From positions 1 to 46,167 of the forward strand of contig JAQUKV010000012.1 of assembly GCA_028718905.1 (NCBI GenBank): a stretch of DNA of 46,167 nt. The letters are read 5' to 3'. Positions 38,937 through 46,167 of the stretch are shown in pieces; the first letter of the stretch is position 1; each line of letters starts with the position of its first letter. Under the pieces are notes generated by a model. That model was not told the DNA's origin. It ran no database searches and saw only the letters and a program-made list of their open reading frames with translations. The translations under genes were made by a program, and so were the position numbers. Source of the DNA: Candidatus Peribacteraceae bacterium (lineage in GTDB: Bacteria > Patescibacteriota > Gracilibacteria > Peribacterales > Peribacteraceae).

Positions 38937-38987
38937 GCTTGAAGCGGTGAGAGTGTATAAGGTTCTTCGATGCGGCGACAAGGCAGG

Positions 38988-39401
38988 TTACTGCGAATCC
39001 TCTTCGAGAAGCTCCGCCCACGTCAGCGGCGGTTCGTCCCGATGTTTTCTGGTCGCATTGCGCAGTGCAAGGAGCGGCAGGAACGCGCACTGCAGGCGGC
39101 GGGTGGTGAGGGGCACACCGAGGAGCGCGCGCATGTCTTTCGGTGAGAATGCCGCGGCATCCTTCACGCTCATGCCTGAAATTTTTTCCAGAAGCATCGA
39201 AATTCCTGCCTGACTTAAAACACACCCTCCGCCGTTCCAGCCTGCCGCAGAGATGGTTCCATTTTTGATCGTAAGTTCAAGTGTGACCGCATCGCCGCAT
39301 GCCGGGTTCTGTTCGGCATGGGTGACCGTCGGTTTTGTGACGGGTGTCTTGCAGCGCGGGTGGCGGTGATGCTCGAGGATATTTTCGGCGTAGAGATCCA
39401 T
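38988..39401 (-). CDS. sufU: SufU/IscU-type Fe-S cluster scaffold
   Basis: A 137-residue scaffold or sulfur-acceptor protein. The three cluster/zinc cysteines are in place: NPACGDAV, GGGCVLSQAG (with the extra residue spacing of SufU) and RLQCAFLPL; DLYAENILEHHRHPR at the N-terminus is the family start. The SufU-type insertion between the second and third cysteines (MSVKDAAAFSPKDM) is present. It receives sulfur from SufS, encoded 33 nt upstream on the same strand. The gap is filled by a TAGGGCG array. Confidence 0.92.
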   Translation of the reverse strand: MDLYAENILEHHRHPRCKTPVTKPTVTHAEQNPACGDAVTLELTIKNGTISAAGWNGGGCVLSQAGISMLLEKISGMSVKDAAAFSPKDMRALLGVPLTTRRLQCAFLPLLALRNATRKHRDEPPLTWAELLEEDSQ

Positions 39402-39403
39402 TG

Positions 39404-39434
39404 TAGAGTTAGGGTTAGGGCGTAGGGCGTAGGG
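39404..39434. repeat. TAGGGCG array between sufS and sufU
   Basis: GTTAGGGTTAGGGCGTAGGG then CGTAGGG: 7-nt period GGGCGTA. Same family as 21194-21235 and 37842-37871. Confidence 0.75.
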
Positions 39435-40658
39435 TCATGTTGCGAGCACTTTTATGGCTCGCGTGACGGCGAGGCCGAGGGCGCGGATTTCCTCCTCCGT
39501 GTTGTAGAGGCCGATGGAGAGCCGGGTGGAAGCTGTAATACCCAACCGCTCATGAAGTGTTTGTGTGCAGTGATGGCCCGCGCGAAGGCAGAATTCTTCC
39601 TGCCCGAGCAGATCGGTAAGGTCGTGCGGGTGTATTCCTTCCAACACGAAACTCACGCACCCCGAAACACCGGCCGGATCCTTGTGGCCGAGGATGTGCA
39701 GCCCCGGAATACTCTTCAGTGTTTCGTAAGCGGTTTCCATCAGTTTCGCTTCATATGTTTCGATGTCCTTCCATCCGATCGACCCCAACCATTCCAGTGC
39801 GGCTTTGAGCCCGATTGCCTCCGTGATCGGCGGCGTGCCGGCCTCGAATTTCTGCGGGGCGTCCGCAGGAGTAAATCCATCCCGATGCACTTCGCGGATC
39901 ATCATGCCTCCGCCGAGGAAGGGCGGCATGGCACGGAGCAGACTCCGCTTGGCATAGAGCACGCCGATGCCGGTGGGCCCATAGGGCTTGTGTCCGGAGA
40001 ACGCGAGGAAGTCACAGTCCAGTTCCCGTACGGAGATCGGATGATGGCCGACGAGTTGGGCCGCGTCGACGGCAACGAGTGCTCCGGATTGATGAGCGGC
40101 GGCAATCATATCTTTCACCGGAGGCCGCACGCCGAGCACGTTGCTGAGCCCTGTCACGCTCACAAGTTTTACGTTTCCTTTCTTCAGTGCGCGCGTCAGT
40201 TCATCTTGTTTCAGCCTGCCCTCGTCGTCGATGTCGATCCAGACCATCTCGATTCCCTTTTCCTCTTTCAGCTGCAGCCACGGGACAATATTACTGTGGT
40301 GCTCGAGCAGCGTAAGCGCCACGGCATCGCCTTTCTTCAGCGTGGCGTGTCCCCAGCTCTTCGCAAGCAGGTTCAGGGATTCCGTTGTGCTCTTGGTGAA
40401 GATGATCTCATCGCGGTGCTCCGCCCCGATGAATGCGCGGACAGTCTCGCGTGCCTGTTCGTACGCATCCGTGGCTCCTTCCGAGAGGGGATAGAGTCCG
40501 CGGTGGACGCTGGCATATTCCCGTCGCGCAAATGCATCCATCGTCTGCAGAACGGATTCCGGTTTCTGCGCGGAGGCGGCACTGTCCAGATAGGTCAGGC
40601 GTTCCCGCGCTTGCAGGCAAGGGAACTGCCGTCGGATGGCCGCGGAATCCAGTGCCAT
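39435..40658 (-). CDS. sufS: Cysteine desulfurase SufS
   Basis: A 407-residue PLP enzyme that takes sulfur from cysteine for Fe-S assembly. Seen: YLDSAASAQKPESVLQTMDAF, PLP-site THH equivalent LLEHHSNIVPW, Schiff-base Lys in SGHKPYGPTGIGVLY, and the active-site Cys in CLRAGHHCTQTLHERLG (short loop, class II SufS type). It works with SufU. The start MALDSA at 40658 is preferred because the extended -10 TGCTATGCT (hexamer 40669-40674) ends 10 nt upstream; upstream in-frame ATGs overlap it. Divergent from the GT-C gene at 40744. Confidence 0.95.
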   Translation of the reverse strand: MALDSAAIRRQFPCLQARERLTYLDSAASAQKPESVLQTMDAFARREYASVHRGLYPLSEGATDAYEQARETVRAFIGAEHRDEIIFTKSTTESLNLLAKSWGHATLKKGDAVALTLLEHHSNIVPWLQLKEEKGIEMVWIDIDDEGRLKQDELTRALKKGNVKLVSVTGLSNVLGVRPPVKDMIAAAHQSGALVAVDAAQLVGHHPISVRELDCDFLAFSGHKPYGPTGIGVLYAKRSLLRAMPPFLGGGMMIREVHRDGFTPADAPQKFEAGTPPITEAIGLKAALEWLGSIGWKDIETYEAKLMETAYETLKSIPGLHILGHKDPAGVSGCVSFVLEGIHPHDLTDLLGQEEFCLRAGHHCTQTLHERLGITASTRLSIGLYNTEEEIRALGLAVTRAIKVLAT

Positions 40659-40743
40659 GCAGAAGGGCAGCATAGCAGCCGGCAGGAAGAATCCGGAGCT
40701 TTCGCTGCCTTTCGGGTTCCTTTCTGGTAGGCTCGGTCTCTGT
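40659..40743. promoter_or_regulatory. Divergent promoters of sufS and the GT-C gene
   Basis: Minus strand: TGCTATGCT, hexamer 40669-40674, 10 nt to the sufS ATG. Plus strand: TGGTAGGCT, hexamer 40728-40733, 10 nt to the ATG at 40744. Both are extended -10 elements. Confidence 0.6.
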
Positions 40744-43548
40744 ATGCAGAAGCGCACGATTCAGATTCTCTCCGTTGTACTGTTGCTCGGCCTCATGCTC
40801 TGGGGCGGTTACAGCACATTCGTCTATCTTGGGGTCCCCGTACACGGTGCCGTGCTCCTGGACAATGCGGCCAAGGATGTTCTCCGCCAACAGGATTGCA
40901 CGAACGCGCCGTTTTTCTGCGGGGTTCAGAGCCTTCTTTCCACTGTGTTCTTCACCATCGGACGTGCGGGCAATTTCTTCGGGTATGCCATTGCCTGTGT
41001 TGTCCTTCTCTTTCTCGGTTGGGGAGTGCTCTCCCTGAAGACGGGAACCTGGCGCACCTTTCGTGCGAAGGGCAGGCCGGTGCATCTTCTTCTCGGTTTC
41101 CTTGTCCTTGTCTGGCTCCTCTTTACCACACTGAGCCAGTCGCTGTCGGGAGGGGTGTCGTTCAGGCAGATCGCCGAACCAAGTCCTCTGGTCTATACCG
41201 ATGTGTCCCCTTCGGTGTTGCAGGCACTCAAGGATAATTTCAACGAGCTCGATCAGCGCGGATGTCTGCAACAAATCGGCACATACGACAACGGGGCCAA
41301 GGCGTATGAGATCACGCTGCGTTGCATGCAGCAATCCTTCATCACACGCGTGCTGCCTGTCTTCTTTTTCGTGGTGGCTCTCTTCTTCGAATTCCTCGTG
41401 CTGGGAAAAATGTTTCTGCGACTGTTCAGGTTTCCGGCTCTTTCACTTCTCACCGATGTCACTGTGAGTGCGGGCGTGGGTGCCTGCGCGTGGATAGCGA
41501 TCCTCTGGTTTCTGGCGGTCGTGGGTCTCATCGTTTCACCCGCGGTATGGGCTCTCGTTCTGATGGTGCCTGCGCTTGCCTACAAGGATTCCCTCTACTG
41601 GTTGCGGACGTTTATCCGGCCACACGGTGAGCGCGATGTGGCTTGGGTGAGTCTGGAAATGGTGCTGATGTGGCTTCTCTTGAGCTATCTGGCTCTCAAT
41701 TTTCTGACGATCATCCGTCCGTTCCCCATCGGATGGGATGATCTGGGGAGCTACTTAAACCGGCCGCGACTCATGGTGAGCTACGGACACTTCATTTTTT
41801 CGATGGCGCCTTTTCAGTGGGAGTATCTGACATCGTTCGGATTCGCGCTCTTCGGGTACGACAGCGTTTTCGGCGCGACCACGTCGATGGCGGTGAACTG
41901 GACCGCCGGAGTACTGGCGATTCTGGCGGTTGCCAGTTTTGCGCGGCACTTTCTGGGGCAACGCGCCGGTCTTCTTTCCGCCCTGCTGTTCTACACCCTG
42001 CCGCTCATCGGTCATTTCTCCTTCGCGGACATGAAGATCGATAATGCGATCTTCGCAATGGGGGCACTGACCATGTTCGCTGCGTTTTTCGCACTCTTTC
42101 CCCGTGGAGAGGAAGAAACAGTGTCCTTCGGCATGCAGTGGCGGTGGTTTGTCCTCTCCGGTCTGTTCGCCGGTTTCGCATTTTCAATGAAACCGACCGC
42201 GGTCATGGTGTTGATGGCCACCTTTGCGGTCCTGCTTGGTGTTTCGCTGCACTGGGTTGGTTTCTTCGGGGCCGTCAGCCTCGCGATTGCCGCATTCATT
42301 GCCCAACATGCGTTGGATGTTCCGGGAATCGTTCAGCGTATATCCGGCGTTGTCCTGACCTCGTCCGCCGTTCCTCTCACTATTTTTATCGTTCTGGGAT
42401 GCGCGTTACTTCTGGTTGCCGCTCTGCTACGGCCGGCGCGCCTGAAGACAGCCGCCCTTTCGGTACTCCTCTTCGTCGCGCTTGTTGCCGCAGCCATTTT
42501 TCCGTGGGTGTATCACAACAACTTCCTGCGCGGACGCATCATTCCGACCAACCTTGAACTGGGCGTTCCTAATTCCAGCAGTCCGGATTTCGATATCGAC
42601 GGTTCGGGGAGCGGAGGCGGAGGTCGTGACTACAGACTGCTGCCCAAGGAATTGCAAGTGGACAAGAGTCTGCCCGCCTGCAAATCAACCGGAAGCACCG
42701 AAGAATTGGGACGCTACTGGGGCTATCGCATCGGGCTCGGTCACTATCTTTTCCTCCCATGGAGATCGGTGCTGAATCTGGATTCCGCCGGATATTACGT
42801 CACAACGTCGCCCATTCTCTTTCTGTTCCCGCTTCTTCTGTTGCTTCCTTTCTTCTGGATGCGGCGTGGCCGGTGGCTCCGGTGGCTGTGGGCTGCGACT
42901 GCTTTTCTGATTGTTCAATGGGTGTTCCTTGCCAACGGCGTGCCGTGGTACGGCATCGGCATGTTCCTCGGGCTCACGGTTTGCATCGAGGCTCTGTATA
43001 CTTATGCTCCCGATATCTTTAGCCGTACCATCGCAGGGATCCTGATTGTGATTGCGCTCTTCTGCTCTTTCGGTCAGCGGCTGTGGCAGTTCGAGGTGCA
43101 GCGCAACATGTTGGAGTACGCATTCGGAAAAATATCCGCCGAGGCGCTGCAGGAGCGCACAGTTTCGCACTACGACGATATAGCGGCTGCCGTCATCAGC
43201 CGCAAACAGACGATGCCCGATCGACCGTACCTCTATCGCATCGGCACATTCATTCCTTATTTCATTCCGAGGAATCTGGAGATCATCGGCATTTCGGATC
43301 ATCAGCTCGATTTTTTCAATTGTATTTTCTCCGAGCGCAATCCGGAACTGACACTCAAACGTCTGCAGGTGCTCGGTTTTAACAGCATCGTCTTCGATAC
43401 GAATACCGCGACCATCGAGAAAGATGCCAACGGCTCGTTGCACCAGAAGGTCAATGCCTTTCTCGAGTTCGTCAATGCCCGGTCCCTCGGCATCGTTCCT
43501 CAGGTCAATGACCCCGACGGCGGCATTGCATTCGTTCTGCTCCCCTGA
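40744..43548 (+). CDS. Large GT-C type membrane glycosyltransferase-like protein, 934 aa
   Basis: A polytopic protein with about 14-16 hydrophobic helices, two soluble loops (about 140-200 and 590-660) and a C-terminal soluble domain (about 790-934). RPFPIGWDDLGSYLNRPRLM near residue 323, just after a helix, is the acidic GT-C loop motif (Asp-Asp). A second conserved-looking segment is LPLIGHFSFADMKIDNAIF. It probably transfers sugar from a polyprenyl-phosphate donor outside the membrane. It heads an apparent operon with the GT2 gene (3 nt on), DUF2304 protein and GT4. A poly-Gly patch DIDGSGSGGGGRD (about 618-630) is unusual. Confidence 0.75.
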   Translation: MQKRTIQILSVVLLLGLMLWGGYSTFVYLGVPVHGAVLLDNAAKDVLRQQDCTNAPFFCGVQSLLSTVFFTIGRAGNFFGYAIACVVLLFLGWGVLSLKTGTWRTFRAKGRPVHLLLGFLVLVWLLFTTLSQSLSGGVSFRQIAEPSPLVYTDVSPSVLQALKDNFNELDQRGCLQQIGTYDNGAKAYEITLRCMQQSFITRVLPVFFFVVALFFEFLVLGKMFLRLFRFPALSLLTDVTVSAGVGACAWIAILWFLAVVGLIVSPAVWALVLMVPALAYKDSLYWLRTFIRPHGERDVAWVSLEMVLMWLLLSYLALNFLTIIRPFPIGWDDLGSYLNRPRLMVSYGHFIFSMAPFQWEYLTSFGFALFGYDSVFGATTSMAVNWTAGVLAILAVASFARHFLGQRAGLLSALLFYTLPLIGHFSFADMKIDNAIFAMGALTMFAAFFALFPRGEEETVSFGMQWRWFVLSGLFAGFAFSMKPTAVMVLMATFAVLLGVSLHWVGFFGAVSLAIAAFIAQHALDVPGIVQRISGVVLTSSAVPLTIFIVLGCALLLVAALLRPARLKTAALSVLLFVALVAAAIFPWVYHNNFLRGRIIPTNLELGVPNSSSPDFDIDGSGSGGGGRDYRLLPKELQVDKSLPACKSTGSTEELGRYWGYRIGLGHYLFLPWRSVLNLDSAGYYVTTSPILFLFPLLLLLPFFWMRRGRWLRWLWAATAFLIVQWVFLANGVPWYGIGMFLGLTVCIEALYTYAPDIFSRTIAGILIVIALFCSFGQRLWQFEVQRNMLEYAFGKISAEALQERTVSHYDDIAAAVISRKQTMPDRPYLYRIGTFIPYFIPRNLEIIGISDHQLDFFNCIFSERNPELTLKRLQVLGFNSIVFDTNTATIEKDANGSLHQKVNAFLEFVNARSLGIVPQVNDPDGGIAFVLLP

Positions 43549-43550
43549 AC

Positions 43551-44219
43551 ATGCGGATCATTGCGGTCATTCCGGCCTACAACGAAGCAAACCGCATTGC
43601 CGGTGTCGTCGAACACACCCGTAAGTTCGTTGACATTGTGGTGGTGGCGGATGACGGTTCCACAGATGCAACGGCGAGCAGTGCCCGTCAGGCAGGAGCA
43701 ACCGTCGTTTCACATTCACAGAATTGCGGCGCGGGGGCGGCGACGATGACCGGCATCGAGGCGGCGCGTGCGCTCCATGCGGATGCGATCGTCACGCTCG
43801 ATGCGGATGAGCAGCATGATCCGCGCGATATCCCGTCCCTTTTGCAGCCGATTCTGGCCGGCCGTGCCGACGTCATCTTCGCCAACCGGTTCGGCCAGAA
43901 GAACCGCATCCCTTTGATCCGCCGCTTCTTCAATGCCATCGGGAATCTGGTGACGTTTGCAACAACCGGACGCTGGGTCAACGACAGTCAGTGCGGTTTC
44001 AAGATATTCGGGCCGCGGGCGGTTCGCGAGGTCTCGATCCGCATGAGCGGGTATGAGTTCTGTACGGAACTCGTTCGTGAATCGGTACAGCACAAATGGC
44101 GCATCGAGGAGCTGCCGATCAAAGTCCTCTACTCGCAGTACACGTTGGCCAAAGGACAGTCGTTCGCCAACGGGATCAGAACGGCGCTGCGAATTCTCCT
44201 GCGTTCGTTTCTGCGCTAA
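43551..44219 (+). CDS. GT2 glycosyltransferase, polyprenol-phosphate sugar synthase type
   Basis: A 222-residue GT-A fold enzyme: IIAVIPAYNEANRI at the N-terminus, VVADDGSTDAT donor motif, GAGAATMTGIEAA, metal-binding TLDADEQHDP, NDSQCGFKIFGPRAV acceptor motif. No membrane helix; it is the DPM1-like soluble form acting at the cytoplasmic membrane face. The start is 2 nt after the stop of the GT-C gene, so it is coupled to it and is likely to make its lipid-linked donor. Confidence 0.9.
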   Translation: MRIIAVIPAYNEANRIAGVVEHTRKFVDIVVVADDGSTDATASSARQAGATVVSHSQNCGAGAATMTGIEAARALHADAIVTLDADEQHDPRDIPSLLQPILAGRADVIFANRFGQKNRIPLIRRFFNAIGNLVTFATTGRWVNDSQCGFKIFGPRAVREVSIRMSGYEFCTELVRESVQHKWRIEELPIKVLYSQYTLAKGQSFANGIRTALRILLRSFLR

Positions 44220-44231
44220 ACTTCTCTCCCG

Positions 44232-44618
44232 ATGCAGATCACACCTTATCAGGTCATCGCGCCCGTCATCTCCCTCGTCGCCATCGTGTATGCGTGGGGG
44301 CTGGTCTTTCGTCAGAAGAAGACGATCTGGGAGGGGGCGCTGTGGACGGGTTTCTGGCTGGCGATCGCCGTCATTGCGATCTTTCCGTACGTACTCGATT
44401 TCCTGACGTTCGCCACGGGGTTTAAAGACCGCCAGAACGCGCTCCTCATTACCTTTCTCGGCATTCTCTCGTTCATCATCTTCGGGCTCATTGTCCGTAT
44501 CGAGGAATTGGAGCAGCGGCAGACGAGACTGACACGTTCCATGGCGCTGCGGGACGCCGGGCTGGATAAAGGGAAGGAGAACGACGAAGGAATCGTCGGG
44601 AAAAACACCTCCAATTGA
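44232..44618 (+). CDS. DUF2304-family membrane protein
   Basis: A 128-residue protein with three hydrophobic helices (about 5-27, 38-56, 74-92) and a charged C-terminal cytoplasmic tail (RIEELEQRQTRLTRSMALRD...) that looks like a short coiled coil. This matches the DUF2304 layout, which is commonly found directly after a GT2 polyprenol-sugar synthase, as here. It probably helps the GT2 at the membrane; role not established. TAAACT made by the preceding stop codon lies 9 nt before the ATG. Confidence 0.8.
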   Translation: MQITPYQVIAPVISLVAIVYAWGLVFRQKKTIWEGALWTGFWLAIAVIAIFPYVLDFLTFATGFKDRQNALLITFLGILSFIIFGLIVRIEELEQRQTRLTRSMALRDAGLDKGKENDEGIVGKNTSN

Positions 44619-44630
44619 TGCATTCGAGGC

Positions 44631-44659
44631 TTGGGTCTTCCCCTGTTGTGTTGCATACT
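44631..44659 (+). promoter_or_regulatory. Original leaderless promoter of the GT4 gene
   Basis: -35 TTGGGT (44631-44636), 17 bp, -10 CATACT (44654-44659), then 6 nt to the GTG at 44666 of the broken 5' copy. Confidence 0.6.
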
Positions 44660-44665
44660 TTCACG

Positions 44666-44887
44666 GTGCGAACCATTCTTCTCCTTTCACCGTATTGGAA
44701 AGAAGAGCACCGCTGGATGGTGAGGACTTTCATGGAAGGCAAACCTAGCGGTTTTCCTTCCACCCTTCGACAAGCTCAGGGTGCCCTGAGCGATAGCCGA
44801 ATGGGCATGGACCATCCTTTCCCTTTGATGGAGTGGCTCCAGTCAGGTAAAGCCCGACTTCGCCACGGTTTTTTCTCCTTTCTATGA
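44666..44887 (+). pseudogene. Broken 5' copy of the GT4 gene running through an inserted repeat
   Basis: GTG at 44666 opens a 73-codon ORF whose first 19 residues are those of the GT4 protein (T-I-L-L-L-S-P-Y-W-K-E-E-H-R-W-M-V). 53 bp (44672-44724) are identical to 44890-44942, a 218-bp offset. After that the ORF runs through hairpin-family II and a CCCTTCGACAAGCTCAGGG element and stops at TGA 44885-44887, which overlaps the ATG of the intact gene at 44884 (ATGA). The promoter stays on the broken copy. Likely now a translated leader that couples to the intact gene. Confidence 0.75.
44733..44870. repeat. Dispersed hairpin element, family II copy 2, with an internal CTTCG/GCTCAG element
   Basis: Outer stem TGGAAGG (44733-44739) with CCTTCCA (44756-44762); inner AAACC (44741-44745) with GGTTT (44750-44754), loop TAGC. 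The CCCTTCGACAAGCTCAGGG...GCCGAATGGG element (44763-44805) is placed after it. The 3' part TTTCCCTTTGATGGAG...GGCTCCAGTC matches copy 1 (13661-13690). Confidence 0.75.
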
Positions 44888-46002
44888 AGACCATTCTTCT
44901 CCTTTCACCGTATTGGAAAGAAGAGCACCGCTGGATGGTGAGTACGGTGAAGCTGGCGGAACTGTGGCAGCGGTTGGGGTATCGGGTTGTCGTAGCCTGT
45001 ATGGGACCTTCAGACGGAGTCGAGGCAATCAGTCCGACGCTCACGATTTATCGAAGGAAGGATTTCTTTCTGCCCGATCCGTGGAACTACGGGATCGCGT
45101 TCGGATTCTTCTCTCTGGTCCGGCGGATCATCCGTGACGAGAAGCCAGACACCATTGTCATCAACAAGCTTCTCTTCTGGACGTCGCTCTCGGCGATTCC
45201 CCTCGCGTTTTCCGGCAGGCGTCCGATCGTCCTCACCGATACGTTCGTCGGGATCACATGGTGGCCGCGGGGGCTCCTTCCCCGCATCGGGGCGGCAATC
45301 TATGCGTGGACACTCGGCTGGCTCATCCTGCTCTGCGCCAGGCGCGTCGTCCTCTTCCATCCGCAGCCGGAGTCACTGCTGAAGCGACTCCGCATCGCGC
45401 ACAAGACACAGGTGATTCCGACGGGGATCGATTCGTCCGCCTTCGGCGGACGAGTAGTACGCAGTACGCAGTACGCAGTACGCGATGTTGTGACGCTGAC
45501 GTACGTTGGCCGTTTGGAGTCCGTAAAGGGAGTGGAGGACTTTCTCGCGGCGGCGGTTTCGGTTCTTCGGGATTTTCCCGAAACGAAGGTGCAGGTGGTC
45601 GGCTGGTTCAAGCCGGATCATCCGCTCGTCGCGCAGTATCAGGATCGTGTGATGTTTACGGGGCTCCGGCACGATATTGCGGAGATTCTGAAATCCACGG
45701 ATATTTTCGTGCTGCCCAGCTACAGCGAGGGACTCAGCAATGCCCTGCAGGAGGCGATGGCGAGCGGATGTGCGTGCATCGCGAGCGACACAGGCGGTAA
45801 CCGGTATCTCATCCGGAACGGGATTTCGGGTCTTCTTTTCCCGGCAGGGGATCGCGAGGCGCTCAAGTCGCATCTGCGCAGACTGTTCGAAGATCCTGCG
45901 AAGCGCTGCTCGCTCGGGCTTGCGGCACGGAAGCGGATTGAAGAGGTATTCGATTGGAAGAAAGTGGGGGAGGAGTATCGAAGACTATTTGAGGAATCAT
46001 GA
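44884..46002 (+). CDS. GT4-family glycosyltransferase
   Basis: A 372-residue GT-B fold enzyme. N-terminal acceptor domain (LLLSPYWKEEHRWMVSTVKLAELWQRLGYRVVV), then the C-terminal nucleotide-sugar domain (from about 205: VTLTYVGRLESVKGVEDFL, GLRHDIAEIL, and the EX7E motif in SYSEGLSNALQEAMASGCACIASDTGGN). Transfers a sugar from a nucleotide donor in the cytoplasm. Residues 194-201 (VRSTQYAVR) in the interdomain linker come from a GTACGCA heptamer array. The gene has lost its own promoter contact by a 218-bp insertion-duplication and probably relies on ATGA coupling. Confidence 0.92.
   Translation: MKTILLLSPYWKEEHRWMVSTVKLAELWQRLGYRVVVACMGPSDGVEAISPTLTIYRRKDFFLPDPWNYGIAFGFFSLVRRIIRDEKPDTIVINKLLFWTSLSAIPLAFSGRRPIVLTDTFVGITWWPRGLLPRIGAAIYAWTLGWLILLCARRVVLFHPQPESLLKRLRIAHKTQVIPTGIDSSAFGGRVVRSTQYAVRDVVTLTYVGRLESVKGVEDFLAAAVSVLRDFPETKVQVVGWFKPDHPLVAQYQDRVMFTGLRHDIAEILKSTDIFVLPSYSEGLSNALQEAMASGCACIASDTGGNRYLIRNGISGLLFPAGDREALKSHLRRLFEDPAKRCSLGLAARKRIEEVFDWKKVGEEYRRLFEES
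45457..45483. repeat. GTACGCA heptamer array inside the GT4 gene
   Basis: GTACGCA (45457-45463), GTACGCA, GTACGCA, GTACGC (ending 45483): 3.9 perfect 7-nt units, adding residues of the form STQYAVR in frame. Same family as the array before ndk (23930-23966). Confidence 0.9.
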
Positions 46003-46044
46003 GGGATCATTTCCTCGTTTGAGTATGCGTGAAGATGTTTTTTC

Positions 46045-46085
46045 GTGGGGGCTAGGGCACCTTGTTCGGTTCCCTAAGCCCCCAC
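46045..46085. terminator. Very strong hairpin after the GT4 gene
   Basis: GTGGGGGCTAGGG-C-ACC (46045-46061) pairs with GGT-T-CCCTAAGCCCCCAC (46068-46085): about 16 pairs, one mismatch, one bulged A, 6-nt loop TTGTTC. No T-run on the plus side; TTTTTT lies just 5' of it (46038-46043), so it would be an intrinsic terminator for a minus-strand transcript, or a repeat. Nothing else is supported in 46003-46167. Confidence 0.65.
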
Positions 46086-46116
46086 ACCCCTTTACCCTCC
46101 TAACGATGAAATATAT

Positions 46117-46137
46117 AGGCCACCGGCTCTGCCGGTG
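46117..46137. repeat. Second copy of the CACCGGCTCTGCCGGTG hairpin
   Basis: CACCGGC (46121-46127), TCT, GCCGGTG (46131-46137), with the same AGGC flank as the copy at 86-106. The identity is 21 nt, showing a dispersed element. Confidence 0.7.
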
Positions 46138-46167
46138 AGACACCCCTAGGTTTTACCGTTCCGGCGT

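Noticed and set aside
44884..46002. GT4 gene as a frameshifted pseudogene because of the 5' duplication
   Set aside because: The copy from 44884 is full length with intact N-terminal domain and EX7E motif; only the upstream fragment is broken.

Overview
The window is a gene-dense bacterial chromosome segment of moderately high GC using the standard bacterial code (no in-frame TGA in any recognised gene). Gene content fits a candidate-phyla-radiation (Patescibacteria) organism, most like the Peribacteria: GtrA and many dolichyl-phosphate-mannose-type glycosyltransferases, a large PBP1 with Ig-like tail, RecO lacking an obvious zinc finger, PolX without PHP domain, a long bS6 with no ssb between rpsF and rpsR, SufS/SufU, and many small membrane proteins. 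The phylum assignment is inference from gene content only.

Layout. 0.2-11.2 kb: surface-glycan precursor genes (nucleotide-sugar dehydrogenase, GtrA flippase, FAD mutase-like enzyme, SDR epimerase, GT2, GT-C membrane protein, UDP-glucuronate epimerase, UDP-glucose dehydrogenase) and a PfkB kinase. 11.2-15.8 kb: an unusual region with adenosylhomocysteinase plus four small Shine-Dalgarno-led ORFs (two Cys-rich zinc-ribbon-like) with structured leaders and 3' hairpins, then a REP-associated tyrosine transposase. 15.8-31.3 kb: housekeeping and envelope genes (PolX, lipoprotein, tRNA-Ser, pheT, cob(I)alamin adenosyltransferase, rpmH, M16 and S41 peptidases, ndk, RNase H, VanW protein, recO, ftsX, TPR protein, pilin-like protein). 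31.3-46.2 kb: PBP1, GT-C proteins, yebC, four-helix-bundle protein, rpsR-rpsF, tRNA-Thr with a broken neighbour copy, sufU-sufS, and a second glycosylation block.

Three patterns run through the window. (1) Most genes have no Shine-Dalgarno sequence; a sigma70-type -10 hexamer (TANNNT, often with a -35 at 16-18 bp) ends 6-10 nt before the start codon, so transcripts should be leaderless or nearly so. The four small ORFs at 11.6-15.1 kb are the exceptions. (2) Intergenic spaces are full of short repeats: 7-8-nt-period arrays of several unrelated unit sequences, 135-155-bp cloverleaf-type inverted repeats, a hairpin family with a conserved loop and changing stem, and CTTCG/GCTCAG-type elements. 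(3) At 2.0, 4.7 and 44.7 kb, and at the tRNA-Thr, a partial copy of the gene's own 5' end is followed by a dispersed repeat and then the intact gene; at 2.0 and 44.7 kb the old leaderless promoter and start are retained on the broken copy, and its ORF ends in a stop that overlaps the intact start (TGATG, ATGA), suggesting translational coupling through the inserted repeat.

Functional links: UDP-glucose dehydrogenase and UDP-glucuronate epimerase give UDP-GlcA then UDP-GalA; the PfkB kinase near ahcY may salvage the adenosine made by SAH hydrolysis; SufS/SufU form an Fe-S assembly pair; PBP1, FtsX, S41 protease and VanW protein are cell-wall functions.
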